Origin: Spinactinospora alkalitolerans
GTDB lineage: Bacteria; Actinomycetota; Actinomycetes; Streptosporangiales; Streptosporangiaceae
DNA: 64,000 nt
Assembly (NCBI RefSeq): GCF_013408795.1
Contig: NZ_JACCCC010000001.1
Coordinates: 1,488,001 to 1,552,000 of the forward strand
Direction: 5' to 3'
Below the pieces are notes generated by a model. The model ran no database searches and had not been told where the DNA came from. It saw only the letters and a list, made by a program, of their open reading frames with translations. Every line of letters starts with the position of its first letter. Position 1 is the first letter of the stretch. A program made the translations under genes and the position numbers. This document shows positions 25,682-34,331 of the stretch, in pieces.

Positions 25682-26071
25682 CGGGTTCAATTATGGTGTG
25701 GCCGGTCGCCGCTGGTGCCCCTGTGGTCCGGAGGTTCACGAGGAGGCCGCGGCGCGGCTCGGGCGGTGGTGCGGGCGCCAGGGGTGCGCGGTTGCGGTCG
25801 GCGTCGTGAGTCGCCGTACCGCGTGGTGCGCGCCTGGCTCTGAGGCGACATTCTAGGGTATTCGGAAGATGTCACCCAAGGGCGGACGAAATTGTACCAA
25901 CTATGGTCATTCGTAGTTGCGCCCCGTTAGCGCGCGGTCTCCACCAAACCGGTTCCTATTGGCGCCCGCAGAACACGCTACCGGTGATCAACCCCCGGGG
26001 TGGCGTGCATCAATGGTGTTTCGCGAACCCCGAGCCCCCGATCGGGGCCGCCGCGCGGCCGCCCGGTGGCC
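25682..26071. other. 390-base gene-free stretch upstream of the tRNA
   Basis: No convincing gene. It must contain the tRNA promoter (reverse strand). The part 25845-25960 is relatively A/T-rich, with CATTCTAGGGTATT and AATTGTACCAACTATGG, and could hold promoters for either strand. GC-rich inverted sequences near 26036-26066 may terminate the small reverse-strand gene at 26072. Confidence 0.5.
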
Positions 26072-26131
26072 CTACCACGTCCAGTACTGGCCGATGGCGA
26101 CGAGGAACGCGGCGATCAGCGCGATGCTCAT
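26072..26131 (-). CDS. Probable 19-residue membrane micropeptide
   Basis: A tiny reading frame encoding MSIALIAAFLVAIGQYWTW and then a stop. Residues 2-14 are a continuous hydrophobic helix and the end is Trp/Tyr-rich, as in interfacial anchors of small membrane proteins. The case for translation is the ribosome site: on the reverse strand GGAGAGGAGGGG lies six bases before the ATG, stronger than those of most genes in the window. A possible promoter (TTAACA and TATACC, spacing 18) lies at 26231-26202. It is divergent from cobD and near no gene that suggests a role. It could instead be a leader peptide, but no gene follows on its strand before the tRNA. Confidence 0.5.
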   Translation of the reverse strand: MSIALIAAFLVAIGQYWTW

Positions 26132-26201
26132 GAGGTCCCCTCCTCTCCGGCCCGGCCGAACACGGGGGGAGGTTCACGAGGGGAGTCCTGCTGCTACTCA
26201 C

Positions 26202-26231
26202 GGTATACGAGGAGATACGCAGAGTTGTTAA
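26202..26231 (-). promoter_or_regulatory. Candidate promoter for the micropeptide gene
   Basis: Reverse strand: TTAACA (26231-26226), 18 bases, then TATACC (26207-26202), about 70 bases before the micropeptide ATG. A pattern match only; the same AT-rich patch could serve cobD on the other strand. Confidence 0.3.
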
Positions 26232-26301
26232 CGATCGTTCCTCCTCATGGGAAGGAAAAGGAAACGGCGAAGCCGCTGTCGCGCGCATTACGGTTGGGTC
26301 C

Positions 26302-27276
26302 GTGCAGACGCAGCGACACCCGACGCAGACCTCCTGGCCGCTCGCCCTCGGCCTGCTCGCAGGGGCGGCCCTGGACCGCGTGCTGCCCGACCCCGAGCGG
26401 GGGCACCCGGTCGCGCTGTTCGGGCGGGCCGCCGGGTCACTGGAGCGCAGCCTGCACGCACCGAGCCGGGCGCGGGGCGCCGCGTTCACCGTGCTGGCCG
26501 TGCTTCCGGTCGCCGCGCTGGGAGCCGCGGGCCAGCGCGACGCACGGCCGTGGCGGCGCGCCGCGCTCACCGGCGCGGCCACCTGGGCCGTCGTCGGCGG
26601 CGCCATGCTCGGGCGCGAGGCCGACCGGATGGCCGACGCCCTGGAGGCCGGCGACCTCGCGGCGGCTCGGCGCCGGCTGCCGCACCTGTGCGGGCGCGAC
26701 CCGAGCACCCTCGACGCCGACGGGCTGGCCCGCGCCACCGTCGAGTCGGTCGCGGAGAACACCTCCGACGCCGTTGTCGCCCCGCTGATGTGGGGCGCCC
26801 TGCTCGGCCTGCCCGGCCTGCTCGGCTACCGCGCGGTCAACACCCTCGACGCGATGGTCGGGCACCGCAGCGAGCGCTACGAGCGCTTCGGCTGGGCCGC
26901 GGCCCGCCTCGACGACGTGGCCAACTGGGCGCCGGCCCGGCTGACGGCCGTGCTCGCGGCCGCGGCGGCCCCGGTGGTCTCCGGCAGTCCGCTCGCCGCG
27001 TGGCGGATCCGCGGCCGGTACGGGCGCCGCCACCCCAGCCCCAACGCCGGCCAGTGCGAGGCGGCGTTCGCCGGCGCCCTGGGCCTGCGCCTGGGCGGCG
27101 CCAACGTCTACGGCGGCCGGGTGGAGCACCGCCCCGAACTCGGAGAGGGCCGCGGCCCGCGGGTGCGCGACATCCGCCGCGCCGTCCGGCTGGCCCGGAC
27201 CGTCAACGCGGCGGCCGCCGTGCTCGCGGCGGCCGCCGCCTGGATCCCGGCCCGCCGACCGGGCTCACGCGGTTGA
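26302..27276 (+). CDS. cobD: Adenosylcobinamide-phosphate synthase CobD/CbiB
   Basis: A 324-residue membrane enzyme that attaches aminopropanol (phosphate) to adenosylcobyric acid. Family blocks: LDRVLPDPERGHPVALFGR near residue 25, AENTSDAVVAPLMW near 150, NTLDAMVGHRSERYERFGWAAARLDDVANW near 178-207, and SPNAGQCEAAFAGALGLRLGG near 250. There are about four or five hydrophobic stretches, with the polar family motifs between them. GTG at 26302 is not preceded by a strong ribosome site, so the exact start is less certain. It is followed, after 327 bases, by cobQ, whose product is its substrate. No cobalamin riboswitch is seen upstream of either gene. Confidence 0.93.
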   Translation: MQTQRHPTQTSWPLALGLLAGAALDRVLPDPERGHPVALFGRAAGSLERSLHAPSRARGAAFTVLAVLPVAALGAAGQRDARPWRRAALTGAATWAVVGGAMLGREADRMADALEAGDLAAARRRLPHLCGRDPSTLDADGLARATVESVAENTSDAVVAPLMWGALLGLPGLLGYRAVNTLDAMVGHRSERYERFGWAAARLDDVANWAPARLTAVLAAAAAPVVSGSPLAAWRIRGRYGRRHPSPNAGQCEAAFAGALGLRLGGANVYGGRVEHRPELGEGRGPRVRDIRRAVRLARTVNAAAAVLAAAAAWIPARRPGSRG

Positions 27277-27603
27277 GAACACGTCCATGCGGAGGGCCCG
27301 CAGCTCCGCCTGGGCCTCCCGCTCTCCCGCCGCGTTCGCAGAGACGGGCGGTGGCGCTCCTCCTCGTCGGTCCCCTCGGCCGATGCGGCGGCGCGAACCG
27401 GTGCGCCGCCGCGCCTGCGGGGGCGTCCCTCGCGCCCACCCGGCCGTCCGGCTATATCGTGATGTCCGGGCCTCCCGCCCAAACCAGGCGCGCCGCCCAG
27501 GGCGGGGCCGCAGGCCCGCGGGGGCCCGGAGCGCACCCCCTCACCCGGCGGGCGCGGCCGCGACGGCCGGGCCCGCGAATCGAGAAGACGAGGACCTGAC
27601 CTG
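27277..27603. other. 327-base gap between cobD and cobQ
   Basis: Very GC-rich. A forward open frame (27287-27604) gives an Arg/Pro/Ala-rich product typical of out-of-frame translation and is not accepted. GGCTATATCGTGATG near 27450 might be a promoter element. No riboswitch features were found. Confidence 0.5.
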
Positions 27604-29130
27604 ATGCGGACAGCACGCGTCGGCGACGCCCCCGCGTTGCTGGTCGCCGGAACCACCTCCGACGCGGGCAAGAGCGTCGTCGCGACCGGGCTGTGCCGCT
27701 GGCTGGCCCGCCAGGGCGTGAAGGTGGCCCCGTTCAAGGCGCAGAACATGTCGCTGAACTCGGTGGTCGCCCCGGACGGCGCCGAGATCGGCCGGGCCCA
27801 GGCCACGCAGGCCGCCGCGTGCGGGATCGAACCCACCGCGGCCATGAACCCGGTCCTGCTCAAGCCGGGCGGCGACCGCCGCAGCCAGGTCGTCGTGCGC
27901 GGACGCCCCGTGGGCGAGGCCGACGCCGTCACCTACCGCGACTTCAAGGACCGGCTGCGCGAGGTCGCGGTGGAGTCCCTCGCCGAGCTGCGCGCCGACT
28001 ACGACGTCGTCATCTGCGAAGGGGCCGGCAGCCCGGCCGAGATCAACCTGCGCGCCGGGGACATCGCCAACATGGGGCTGGCGCGCGCCGCCGACCTGCC
28101 CGTGCTGGTGGTCGGCGACATCGACCGCGGCGGCGTCTTCGCCGCGCTGCACGGCACGCTCGCGCTGCTGGAGCCGGCCGACCAGGCGCTGATCGCGGGG
28201 TTCGTGATCAACAAGTTCCGCGGCGCCCCCGAGCTCCTGGAGCCCGGACTGGACATGCTGCGCCGGCTGACCGGCCGCCCGGTGCACGGCGTGCTGCCCT
28301 GGCTCGACGGGCTGTGGCTGGACGTCGAGGACTCGCTGGCGCTGAGCGTGGACCGCGGGCCGATGCGCGCGCCGCTGGGCGCGCAGACGCTGCGCGTCGC
28401 CGTCGTGCGGGTGCCGCGCATCAGCAACTTCACCGACATCGACGCGCTGACCGTCGAGCCCGGCGTGGACGTGCGCTTCGTGACCGCGCCGCACGAGCTG
28501 GCAGACGCCGACCTGGTGATCCTGCCCGGCAGCCGCGCCACGGTCGCCGACCTGGCCTGGATGCGGGAGCGGGGACTGGCCGACGCCGTCGCCGCCCGCG
28601 CGGCGCGCGGCCTGCCGGTGCTGGGGATCTGCGGCGGCTACCAGATGCTGGCCGGGCGGATCCGCGACGACGTGGAGTCGGGCGCCGGCGAGGTCGACGG
28701 GCTGGGCCTGCTGCCCGCGCGGGTCGTCTTCGCGCCCGGCAAGACCCTGGGCCGGCCGCGCGGCACCGCCTACGGCCAGGAGGTGCGGGCCTATGAGATC
28801 CACCACGGCGCCATCGAGGTCGACTTCGCCCGGCCGGGCACCGAGCCCTTCCTCGACGGCTGCCGCTCGGGAGCGGTGTGGGGGACGACCTGGCACGGCG
28901 CGCTGGAGAACGACGCGTTCCGCCGCGCCTTCCTCGCCGACGTCGCCGCGCACGCCGGCCGCGACTTCGCCTGCGCCCCCGGCACCGACTTCGCCGCCGA
29001 GCGCACCGCGCGCCTGGACGCCCTGGGCGACCTGGTCGAGGCGAACACCGACACCGGGGCGCTCTGGCGGCTCCTGGAGTCGGGGGCGCCGCGCGGCCTG
29101 CCGGTGGTCCCGCCGGCGCCCGTCTTCTAG
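27604..29130 (+). CDS. cobQ: Cobyric acid synthase CobQ
   Basis: A 508-residue glutamine-dependent amidotransferase that amidates adenosylcobyrinic acid a,c-diamide at positions b, d, e and g to give cobyric acid. The N-terminal dethiobiotin-synthetase-like domain has the P-loop GTTSDAGKS (residues 17-25), [11 protein letters not shown] near 44 and [12 protein letters not shown] near 139. The C-terminal glutamine amidotransferase domain has the nucleophile Cys343 in GICGGYQML and YEIHHGAIE near 399. ATG at 27604 is preceded by GACGAGGACC. Its stop shares the CTAG tetranucleotide with the stop of the convergent ABC transporter gene. Confidence 0.96.
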   Translation: MRTARVGDAPALLVAGTTSDAGKSVVATGLCRWLARQGVKVAPFKAQNMSLNSVVAPDGAEIGRAQATQAAACGIEPTAAMNPVLLKPGGDRRSQVVVRGRPVGEADAVTYRDFKDRLREVAVESLAELRADYDVVICEGAGSPAEINLRAGDIANMGLARAADLPVLVVGDIDRGGVFAALHGTLALLEPADQALIAGFVINKFRGAPELLEPGLDMLRRLTGRPVHGVLPWLDGLWLDVEDSLALSVDRGPMRAPLGAQTLRVAVVRVPRISNFTDIDALTVEPGVDVRFVTAPHELADADLVILPGSRATVADLAWMRERGLADAVAARAARGLPVLGICGGYQMLAGRIRDDVESGAGEVDGLGLLPARVVFAPGKTLGRPRGTAYGQEVRAYEIHHGAIEVDFARPGTEPFLDGCRSGAVWGTTWHGALENDAFRRAFLADVAAHAGRDFACAPGTDFAAERTARLDALGDLVEANTDTGALWRLLESGAPRGLPVVPPAPVF

Positions 29131-30113
29131 ACCAGGCTGTCGCCCTCCTCGATGAAGCCCTCCGAGACCATCCAGTCCCTGGCCACGTAGACGGGGTCCT
29201 GCCCCTCCTGGTCGGCCTGGGCGTTGAGCTCGGTGATCGTCTCGTTGTCGAGCTCCTCGGCGATCGGCGCGAAGATCTCCCGCAGTTGCGGGTACCTCTC
29301 GGCGAAGTCCTGCTTCACGGTGATCGCCGGATTGTAGATCGGGAACGCCTCCTTGTCGTCCTCCAGCAGCTCCAGGCCGAGCGCCTTGATCCGGCCGTCG
29401 GTGGAGTAGGCCGAGCCGAGCGTGCACGTGCCGTTGCTGACGGCCGGGTACACCACGCCGGAGGACATCACGTCGGAGCTGGAGGGGAACTCCTCCTCGG
29501 ACAGCTCGTAGTCCCTGCGCAGCGACGCCAGGCCGTCGTCGCGGTTGAAGAACTCGGTGTCCATGCACAGCGACCGCTCGTTCTCCGGGATGTTCTCGAT
29601 GTCGGAGATGCCCTCGAGGTCGTACTCCTCGGCGGTCTCGGGGGTGACCACGATGGCGTAGGTGTTGTTCATCGGGGCCGGCGGGTCGAGCCAGACCATG
29701 TCGTTCTCCTGCAGGTCCAGGTCGCGGATCGCCTCGAACTGCGCGCGCGGGTCCGAGATCACCTCCTCCTGGCCCTCGTAGATCAGCCAGGCCGTCCCGG
29801 TGTACTCCCACATCAGGTCGTTCTCACCGGCCAGCATCGACCGGCGGGCGTTGTCGCTGCCCTGGATGTTGGTCTGGTCGACCACCTCGAAGCCGGCCGC
29901 GTCCAGCGCCAGCACGGCGATCTTGCCGAGGATGAGCTGCTCGGTGAGCTCCTTGGAGGTCACCCGGACCTCTTCGCCCTCCAGCTCCGGGTGGTGCTCG
30001 ATCGAGCCGGGTTCCACCGGGGGGATGTACCCGGCGGCCGATTGCAGCCCGCAGCCGGCGGCCAGCGCCGCCAGCCCCACACCGGCGGCGGTCAGACGCA
30101 TGTGGCGACGCAT
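29127..30113 (-). CDS. Osmoprotectant ABC transporter substrate-binding lipoprotein (OpuAC/ProX-like)
   Basis: A 328-residue exported protein with a lipobox (LAALAAGC; lipid-linked Cys20). The mature part is very acidic and follows the choline/betaine-binding fold of type 2 periplasmic proteins ([20 protein letters not shown] near residue 50, [16 protein letters not shown] near 99, NTYAIVV near 150). It should bind a quaternary-ammonium osmolyte and deliver it to the two permeases encoded upstream. ATG at 30113 overlaps the permease stop (TAATG). It is last in the operon on the reverse strand and ends on the same CTAG as convergent cobQ. Confidence 0.93.
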   Translation of the reverse strand: MRRHMRLTAAGVGLAALAAGCGLQSAAGYIPPVEPGSIEHHPELEGEEVRVTSKELTEQLILGKIAVLALDAAGFEVVDQTNIQGSDNARRSMLAGENDLMWEYTGTAWLIYEGQEEVISDPRAQFEAIRDLDLQENDMVWLDPPAPMNNTYAIVVTPETAEEYDLEGISDIENIPENERSLCMDTEFFNRDDGLASLRRDYELSEEEFPSSSDVMSSGVVYPAVSNGTCTLGSAYSTDGRIKALGLELLEDDKEAFPIYNPAITVKQDFAERYPQLREIFAPIAEELDNETITELNAQADQEGQDPVYVARDWMVSEGFIEEGDSLV

Positions 30114-30898
30114 TACAGTCCCTTCGGTTGCAGGGCCTTGGTGACCAGCCCCGCGATCCAGTCGACGAGCAGGGCCAGCAGGGCGATCAGGACCGACCCG
30201 ATGAACAGCGTGAGGACCCGGCTGGTGTTGACGCCGGCCACCACGAGGTCGCCCAGCCCGCCGGCGCCGATGAAGGCGGCCAGGCCCGCCACGCCCACGT
30301 TCAGCACCAGGGTGGTGCGGATGCCGGCGAGGATCACCGGGATCGCCAGCGGCAGCTCGACCCTGCCGAGCACCCGCCGCGCCGGCATCCCGATGCCGCG
30401 CGCCGCGTCGATCAGTGAGGGGTCCACCTGCTGCAGGCCGACCATGGTGTTGCGCAGCGCCGGCAGCACGCTGTAGATGACCAGCCCGACGACCGCGGGC
30501 CAGAAGCCGATGCCGACCAGGGCGGCCAGCAGGACGATGACGCCCACGGGCGGGGCCGACTGGCCGATGTTGGCGATGGCCAGCACCACGGGCGTGGACC
30601 AGCGCATCCAGCGGCGGCTCACCAGGATGCCCAGCGGGATCGCGATGGCCAGCACCAGGACCGTCGAGGCCAGGGTGAGCAGGACGTGCTCCCAGGTCTT
30701 GACGCCGATGTAGCCGAGGCTGAGCGAACGCGCCTCGGTGCTGTCCAGGTCGGCGAACTGCGGGTAGGCCATCGCCGCCGCGGCGAGCAGCACGACGACG
30801 GCCGGGGTGATGAACACCCGCCAACTGCCGCCCACCGGCGTCGTCGCCCGGCCGGCGCGGTCCTCGGAGCCCGCGGTCTCGGTCATGGTGGTGCTCAC
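30113..30898 (-). CDS. Osmoprotectant ABC transporter permease (ProW/OpuCD-like)
   Basis: A 261-residue membrane protein with about six helices and the binding-protein-dependent permease signature around residues 165-185 (DAARGIGMPARRVLGRVELP, i.e. the EAA-like loop contacting the ATPase). The N-terminal 30 residues are a hydrophilic extension. It overlaps the ATPase gene by four bases upstream and the binding-protein gene by one base downstream. It probably forms a heterodimeric channel with the 32189-32842 product. Confidence 0.94.
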   Translation of the reverse strand: MSTTMTETAGSEDRAGRATTPVGGSWRVFITPAVVVLLAAAAMAYPQFADLDSTEARSLSLGYIGVKTWEHVLLTLASTVLVLAIAIPLGILVSRRWMRWSTPVVLAIANIGQSAPPVGVIVLLAALVGIGFWPAVVGLVIYSVLPALRNTMVGLQQVDPSLIDAARGIGMPARRVLGRVELPLAIPVILAGIRTTLVLNVGVAGLAAFIGAGGLGDLVVAGVNTSRVLTLFIGSVLIALLALLVDWIAGLVTKALQPKGL

Positions 30899-32196
30899 GA
30901 GCGGTCACCGCCCTCGGCGGTCGCCCCCGAAGCGGCCGGGGCCGCCGTGACCGACACGGCGGACTCCCCTGCGGCGAGCCGTTCGCGGCGGAGCCGCCGT
31001 TCGCGTTCCTTGACCTCGGAGATCGCCTGCTGCACCGTCGACAGCGTCACCGCGCCGACGTAGCGGCGGCGCCTGCCGACGACGGGGACGACCTCCTGGT
31101 CGGCGTTGATCAGCGCCTCGACGGCCTCCTGCAGCGTGGAGCGGCCGGAGATGACGGTGTCGATCCGGTCCTCCTCGCCGCTCGGCAGGTCGCCGATGGG
31201 GCCGGAGGCGTCCTCCAGGTCGGCCCGGCTCTCCCAGCGCAGCGGGCGCTCCTGGTCGTCCAGCACGACCGCCCAGTCGCACTCGGCCTCCTCCATGCGG
31301 CGGCGCACCTCGGCGACGTCCTCGTCGGCGGCGGTGCGCACGGCGTTCTCCAGCGCGACGTCGCGGACCCGGGTCAGCTTCAGCAGCTTCATGGAGGACT
31401 CGCCGCCGACGAACTGCTCGACGTAGTCGCTGGCCGGGTTGGCCAGGATCTCCTCGGGCGTCGCGTACTGCACGATCTTGGAGCCGGTGTCCAGGATCGC
31501 GATGCGGTCGCCGAGCTTCAGCGCCTCGTCGACGTCGTGGGTGACGAAGACGATGGTCTTGGACAGCTCCTCCTGCAGCCGCAGCAGCTCGTCCTGCAGG
31601 CTCTCGCGGGTGATCGGGTCGAGCGCGCCGAAGGGCTCGTCCATCAGCAGCACCGGCGGGTCGGCGGCCAGCGCGCGGGCCACGCCCACGCGCTGCTGCT
31701 GGCCGCCGGAGAGCTGGCGCGGGTAGCGGCCGCGGAACTCCGAGGGGGCCAGGCCGACCAGCTCCAGTAGCTCGTCCACGCGCCTGGTGATGCGCTGCCC
31801 GTCCCAGCCGAGCATCTGCGGGACCTGCGCGATGTTGCTCGCCACCGTCATGTGCGGGAACAGGCCCGCCTGCTGGATCACGTAGCCGATGTGGCGGCGC
31901 AGCTCATCGGGCTTCTGGGCGCGGGCGTCCATCTCGCCGATCGTGATGCGGCCCGAGGTCGGCTCGATCAGCCGGTTGATCATCCGCATCGTGGTGGTCT
32001 TGCCGCAGCCCGACGGGCCCAGCAGGACCACGATCTGGCCGGCGGGGATGGTCATGGTGAGGTCGTCCACGGCCGCATCGGAGGTGGAACCGTAGCGCTT
32101 GGACACCTCGATCAGTTCGATCGGAACGCCGCCGCCGTTCTCGCCGTCGGCGGCGAGCTGGGCCAGGGACTGGGGGGCGGAAGTGGTCTCAGGCAT
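30895..32196 (-). CDS. Osmoprotectant ABC transporter ATP-binding protein with CBS domains (ProV/OpuCA-like)
   Basis: A 433-residue ATPase. Walker A GPSGCGKTT near residue 58, the signature LSGGQQQRVGVARAL near 163, Walker B VLLMDEPFGALD near 183 and the switch His in VTHDVDEAL. After the ABC domain (to about 270) come two CBS-like segments (about 280-400) that in OpuA-type systems sense ionic strength, then a disordered Ala-rich tail. ATG at 32196 overlaps the upstream permease gene. It energises betaine/choline-type uptake with the two permeases of this operon. Confidence 0.95.
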   Translation of the reverse strand: MPETTSAPQSLAQLAADGENGGGVPIELIEVSKRYGSTSDAAVDDLTMTIPAGQIVVLLGPSGCGKTTTMRMINRLIEPTSGRITIGEMDARAQKPDELRRHIGYVIQQAGLFPHMTVASNIAQVPQMLGWDGQRITRRVDELLELVGLAPSEFRGRYPRQLSGGQQQRVGVARALAADPPVLLMDEPFGALDPITRESLQDELLRLQEELSKTIVFVTHDVDEALKLGDRIAILDTGSKIVQYATPEEILANPASDYVEQFVGGESSMKLLKLTRVRDVALENAVRTAADEDVAEVRRRMEEAECDWAVVLDDQERPLRWESRADLEDASGPIGDLPSGEEDRIDTVISGRSTLQEAVEALINADQEVVPVVGRRRRYVGAVTLSTVQQAISEVKERERRLRRERLAAGESAVSVTAAPAASGATAEGGDRS

Positions 32197-32842
32197 GGAT
32201 CCGGATTCCTCGAGAAGTGGTCAGTTTGCCGATCAGGACGAAGACGGCGTCGAACAGCAGGGCCAGGAGCACGATGCCCAGGGTCCCCACCAACGTGGCG
32301 TTGAGCGCGTTGGCCGCGCCGATCCGGGCCAGGCCGGAGAAGATCTGGTCGCCCAGGCCGGGGCCCGAGACGAAGGCGGCGATCGCGCCGATGCCCATGG
32401 CCAACTGGGTGGCGATGCGCAGGCCGGTGAGGATCACCGGCCAGGCCAGCGGCAGTTGGACGCGCAGGAGCACCCGCAGCCTGCTCATGCCGATGCCGCG
32501 GGCGGCGTCGACCAGCGTGCTGTCGACGCCGTTGAGGCCCACGACGGTGTTGCGCAGGATGGGCAGCAGGGCGTACAGCGTGATGGCCGTGACGCTCGGC
32601 GCGACGCCCAGGCCCAGAGGGGCGATGAGCAGGCCGAGCATGGCGATCGAGGGGATCGTGAAGATCACGCTGGTGGTCCCGGTGGCCATCGCCGTCGCCC
32701 GCTCGTTCCGGTGGACGAGGATCCCGATGACGACGCCGACCGCGGCGGCGATGAGCACGCACTGGGCGATCATGCTCGCGTGCTGGATCGTCTGGAAGGC
32801 GAGCTTGTCGGAACGGCTCGCGATGTACTCCAAGAGGGTCAC
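32189..32842 (-). CDS. Osmoprotectant ABC transporter permease (OpuCB-like)
   Basis: A 217-residue membrane permease with about five or six helices. The ATPase-contact loop DAARGIGMSRLRVLLRVQLP lies near residues 113-132. GTG at 32842 is the first gene of a four-gene reverse-strand operon (permease, ATPase, permease, binding lipoprotein), and adjacent genes overlap by 1-8 bases. A 7-2-7 inverted repeat 60 bases upstream is a candidate operator. Confidence 0.94.
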   Translation of the reverse strand: MTLLEYIASRSDKLAFQTIQHASMIAQCVLIAAAVGVVIGILVHRNERATAMATGTTSVIFTIPSIAMLGLLIAPLGLGVAPSVTAITLYALLPILRNTVVGLNGVDSTLVDAARGIGMSRLRVLLRVQLPLAWPVILTGLRIATQLAMGIGAIAAFVSGPGLGDQIFSGLARIGAANALNATLVGTLGIVLLALLFDAVFVLIGKLTTSRGIRIHA

Positions 32843-32901
32843 GACGCGGCCGCCTCCCTGGCACGGGGGGAGGGTAGGGGAGCAGGGGTTTCAGCCATGA
32901 G

Positions 32902-32917
32902 GCCGGTTTTAACCGGC
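32902..32917. promoter_or_regulatory. Inverted repeat upstream of the osmoprotectant ABC operon
   Basis: GCCGGTTTTAACCGGC: two 7-base arms around TT, 60 bases upstream of the first permease start. Its size and symmetry suit a dimeric repressor (TetR/MarR class). The neighbouring patch 32900-32970 is AT-richer and probably holds the promoter. Confidence 0.5.
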
Positions 32918-33007
32918 TGGTCGTGGAGTACTCGCTCCTTGGAAAAAGGGTGACTTTTCTGTTACCAAACGTGTGGCGGAGGAGACACGCCGGTGTGCGA
33001 TGGAACA

Positions 33008-33027
33008 CCCGCCGGAGGACCGGCGGG
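33008..33027 (-). terminator. Terminator hairpin of the 33046 gene
   Basis: CCCGCCGG (33008-33015) pairs with CCGGCGGG (33020-33027) around AGGA, 19 bases downstream of the stop of the reverse-strand gene at 33046. Confidence 0.7.
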
Positions 33028-33045
33028 CCCGGTGCGGCGGAGGGG

Positions 33046-33603
33046 TCAGGCGGCGGCGGCCAGGGAGCGGATGTAGTTGAACTGCTGGTGCACCTGATTG
33101 ATCTGGCCCTGGCCGTACACCCCGACCTGGGTGGTGTGGAAGGCCTGGCCGTTGCGCACGGAGACCTGGATGCTTCCGCTGACCGTCTTCTCCTTCACCA
33201 GCAGGAAGAACAGGCTGAAGACGCAGATGAAGAAGAAGCCGATGAGGGCGACGACCAGCGCCCACGTGGCCATCTTCTCCTGCACGTGGGACATGTCGTT
33301 GATGCTCCATGTGCTGCCCCGCAGCGGGAAGGCGCCTCCCGGGGTGATGACCTCGGTCTGGGTCACCGTGATGTCGCCCAGGGCGGCGACCGGCTGCCCT
33401 CCGGAGGGAACGGACTGCTGGTACCCGGGGGTCTGCCAGCCGCCGGTCTGCGCGCCCTGGTCGTAGGGCACCATCTGCCCTGAGGGGTAGCCGCCCGAGG
33501 GGACTCCGCCCTGCGCGTAGGGGTCCTGAGGGTGCGGAGTGCCGCCGGGCTGTCCGTAGTACGGGTCGCCGGAGCCCTGCTGGGGGTCGGGGTAATGGCT
33601 CAT
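33046..33603 (-). CDS. Single-pass membrane protein with Gly/Pro/Gln-rich N-terminus, unknown function
   Basis: A 185-residue protein. Residues 1-70 are a low-complexity Gly/Pro/Gln/Tyr-rich tail (repeated PYxQGG-like pieces), common in actinobacterial membrane proteins. Residues 72-105 form a small beta-rich piece (DITVTQTEVITPGG, then GSTWSINDMS), followed by a strong transmembrane helix (about 111-136, WALVVALIGFFFICVFSLFFLL) and a C-terminal soluble piece with SIQVSVRNGQAFHTTQV. ATG at 33603. No catalytic motif. It is flanked by its own terminator, so probably monocistronic. Confidence 0.78.
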   Translation of the reverse strand: MSHYPDPQQGSGDPYYGQPGGTPHPQDPYAQGGVPSGGYPSGQMVPYDQGAQTGGWQTPGYQQSVPSGGQPVAALGDITVTQTEVITPGGAFPLRGSTWSINDMSHVQEKMATWALVVALIGFFFICVFSLFFLLVKEKTVSGSIQVSVRNGQAFHTTQVGVYGQGQINQVHQQFNYIRSLAAAA

Positions 33604-33687
33604 GCCGAGGATTCTTCCAAACCCGCAGGGCCCGCGGCACCGTTTGGGACCGATCCGGCGGCGACCGGTAGCGGCTCGGTCGCGCCT

Positions 33688-34020
33688 TCAGGACCCCTGT
33701 TCCCCGGGGGGCGGGAACGCGCGCTCGGCGGGGTCGCGCTGGCGGACGTTGCCCAGTTCCTCCTCCGGCGGGCTGGGGCTCCAGTCTTTCAGCCAGATGA
33801 ACACGCGGTCCTCGCCGATGCTGGTGCACACGGGCCGGTCGAGGATGCGCCCGGCGCGCTCGGCTGCCTCGCGGGTGGCGTCGCGGTCGTCCTCGCCGCC
33901 GTAGTGGTAGGCGGTGGTGCCGTTGCGCTCCAGCCTGGCCGCGATCGCGCGGGCCGTCTCCTCGATGCGGTCGGCGTCTGCGGCCGGGGTGTCGGTGGTG
34001 GGGTGAACGTTGTCGGACAT
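33688..34020 (-). CDS. Hypothetical hydrophilic protein
   Basis: A 110-residue acidic protein with no signal or membrane segment. Residues 15-85 look like a compact alpha/beta domain (AARLERNGTTAYHYGG, then RAGRILDRPVCTSIGEDRVF and IWLKDW); the last 25 residues are disordered. ATG at 34020, followed on the other strand by the cobN leader. The reading frame has normal codon usage for this genome, but the protein is not recognised. It lies 84 bases upstream of the 33603 gene on the same strand. Confidence 0.6.
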   Translation of the reverse strand: MSDNVHPTTDTPAADADRIEETARAIAARLERNGTTAYHYGGEDDRDATREAAERAGRILDRPVCTSIGEDRVFIWLKDWSPSPPEEELGNVRQRDPAERAFPPPGEQGS

Positions 34021-34087
34021 GGGGGGCTCCTTGACTGTTCGGTCCTACAATGCCCGATGCGTGGGCCTGTTGTCTCCCGCCCTTCTG

Positions 34088-34240
34088 CGAAGATGAGGGC
34101 GACGGCGCTGAGGAACACGGTGGGAATCCGTGGCTGTCTTCGCAACTGTGAAGGGGGAGCCGCCCCGCACGACGCCACTGCCGCACGCCGGTGGGAAGGC
34201 CGGGGCCGGCCGAGAAGCCTGAGCCAGGAGACTCCGCGCC
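34088..34240 (+). ncRNA. Cobalamin (B12) riboswitch upstream of cobN
   Basis: The conserved adenosylcobalamin-riboswitch blocks appear in order: GGAACACGGTGGGAATCCG, then GGCTGTC-x-x-CGCAACTGTGAAGG, GACGCCACTG, CCGGTGGGAAGGC, and the B12 box GAGCCAGGAGACT (34221-34233). About 90 bases separate the B12 box from the cobN GTG at 34332. High B12 should repress cobN. Boundaries are approximate. Confidence 0.93.
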
Positions 34241-34331
34241 GTCGCGCACCTGGGAGAGACCGGGACGGATCCGCCGGATCCGCCCCGACGAACCGCGAAA
34301 AGACGGTTCCCGACCGGAAGAAGGACCACGC

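Noticed and set aside
27287-27604. Forward open frame of 105 codons between cobD and cobQ
   Set aside because: Arg/Pro-rich product, no ribosome site, and no family resemblance.
34191-34331. Extended N-terminus of CobN
   Set aside because: The extension overlaps the riboswitch and B12 box.
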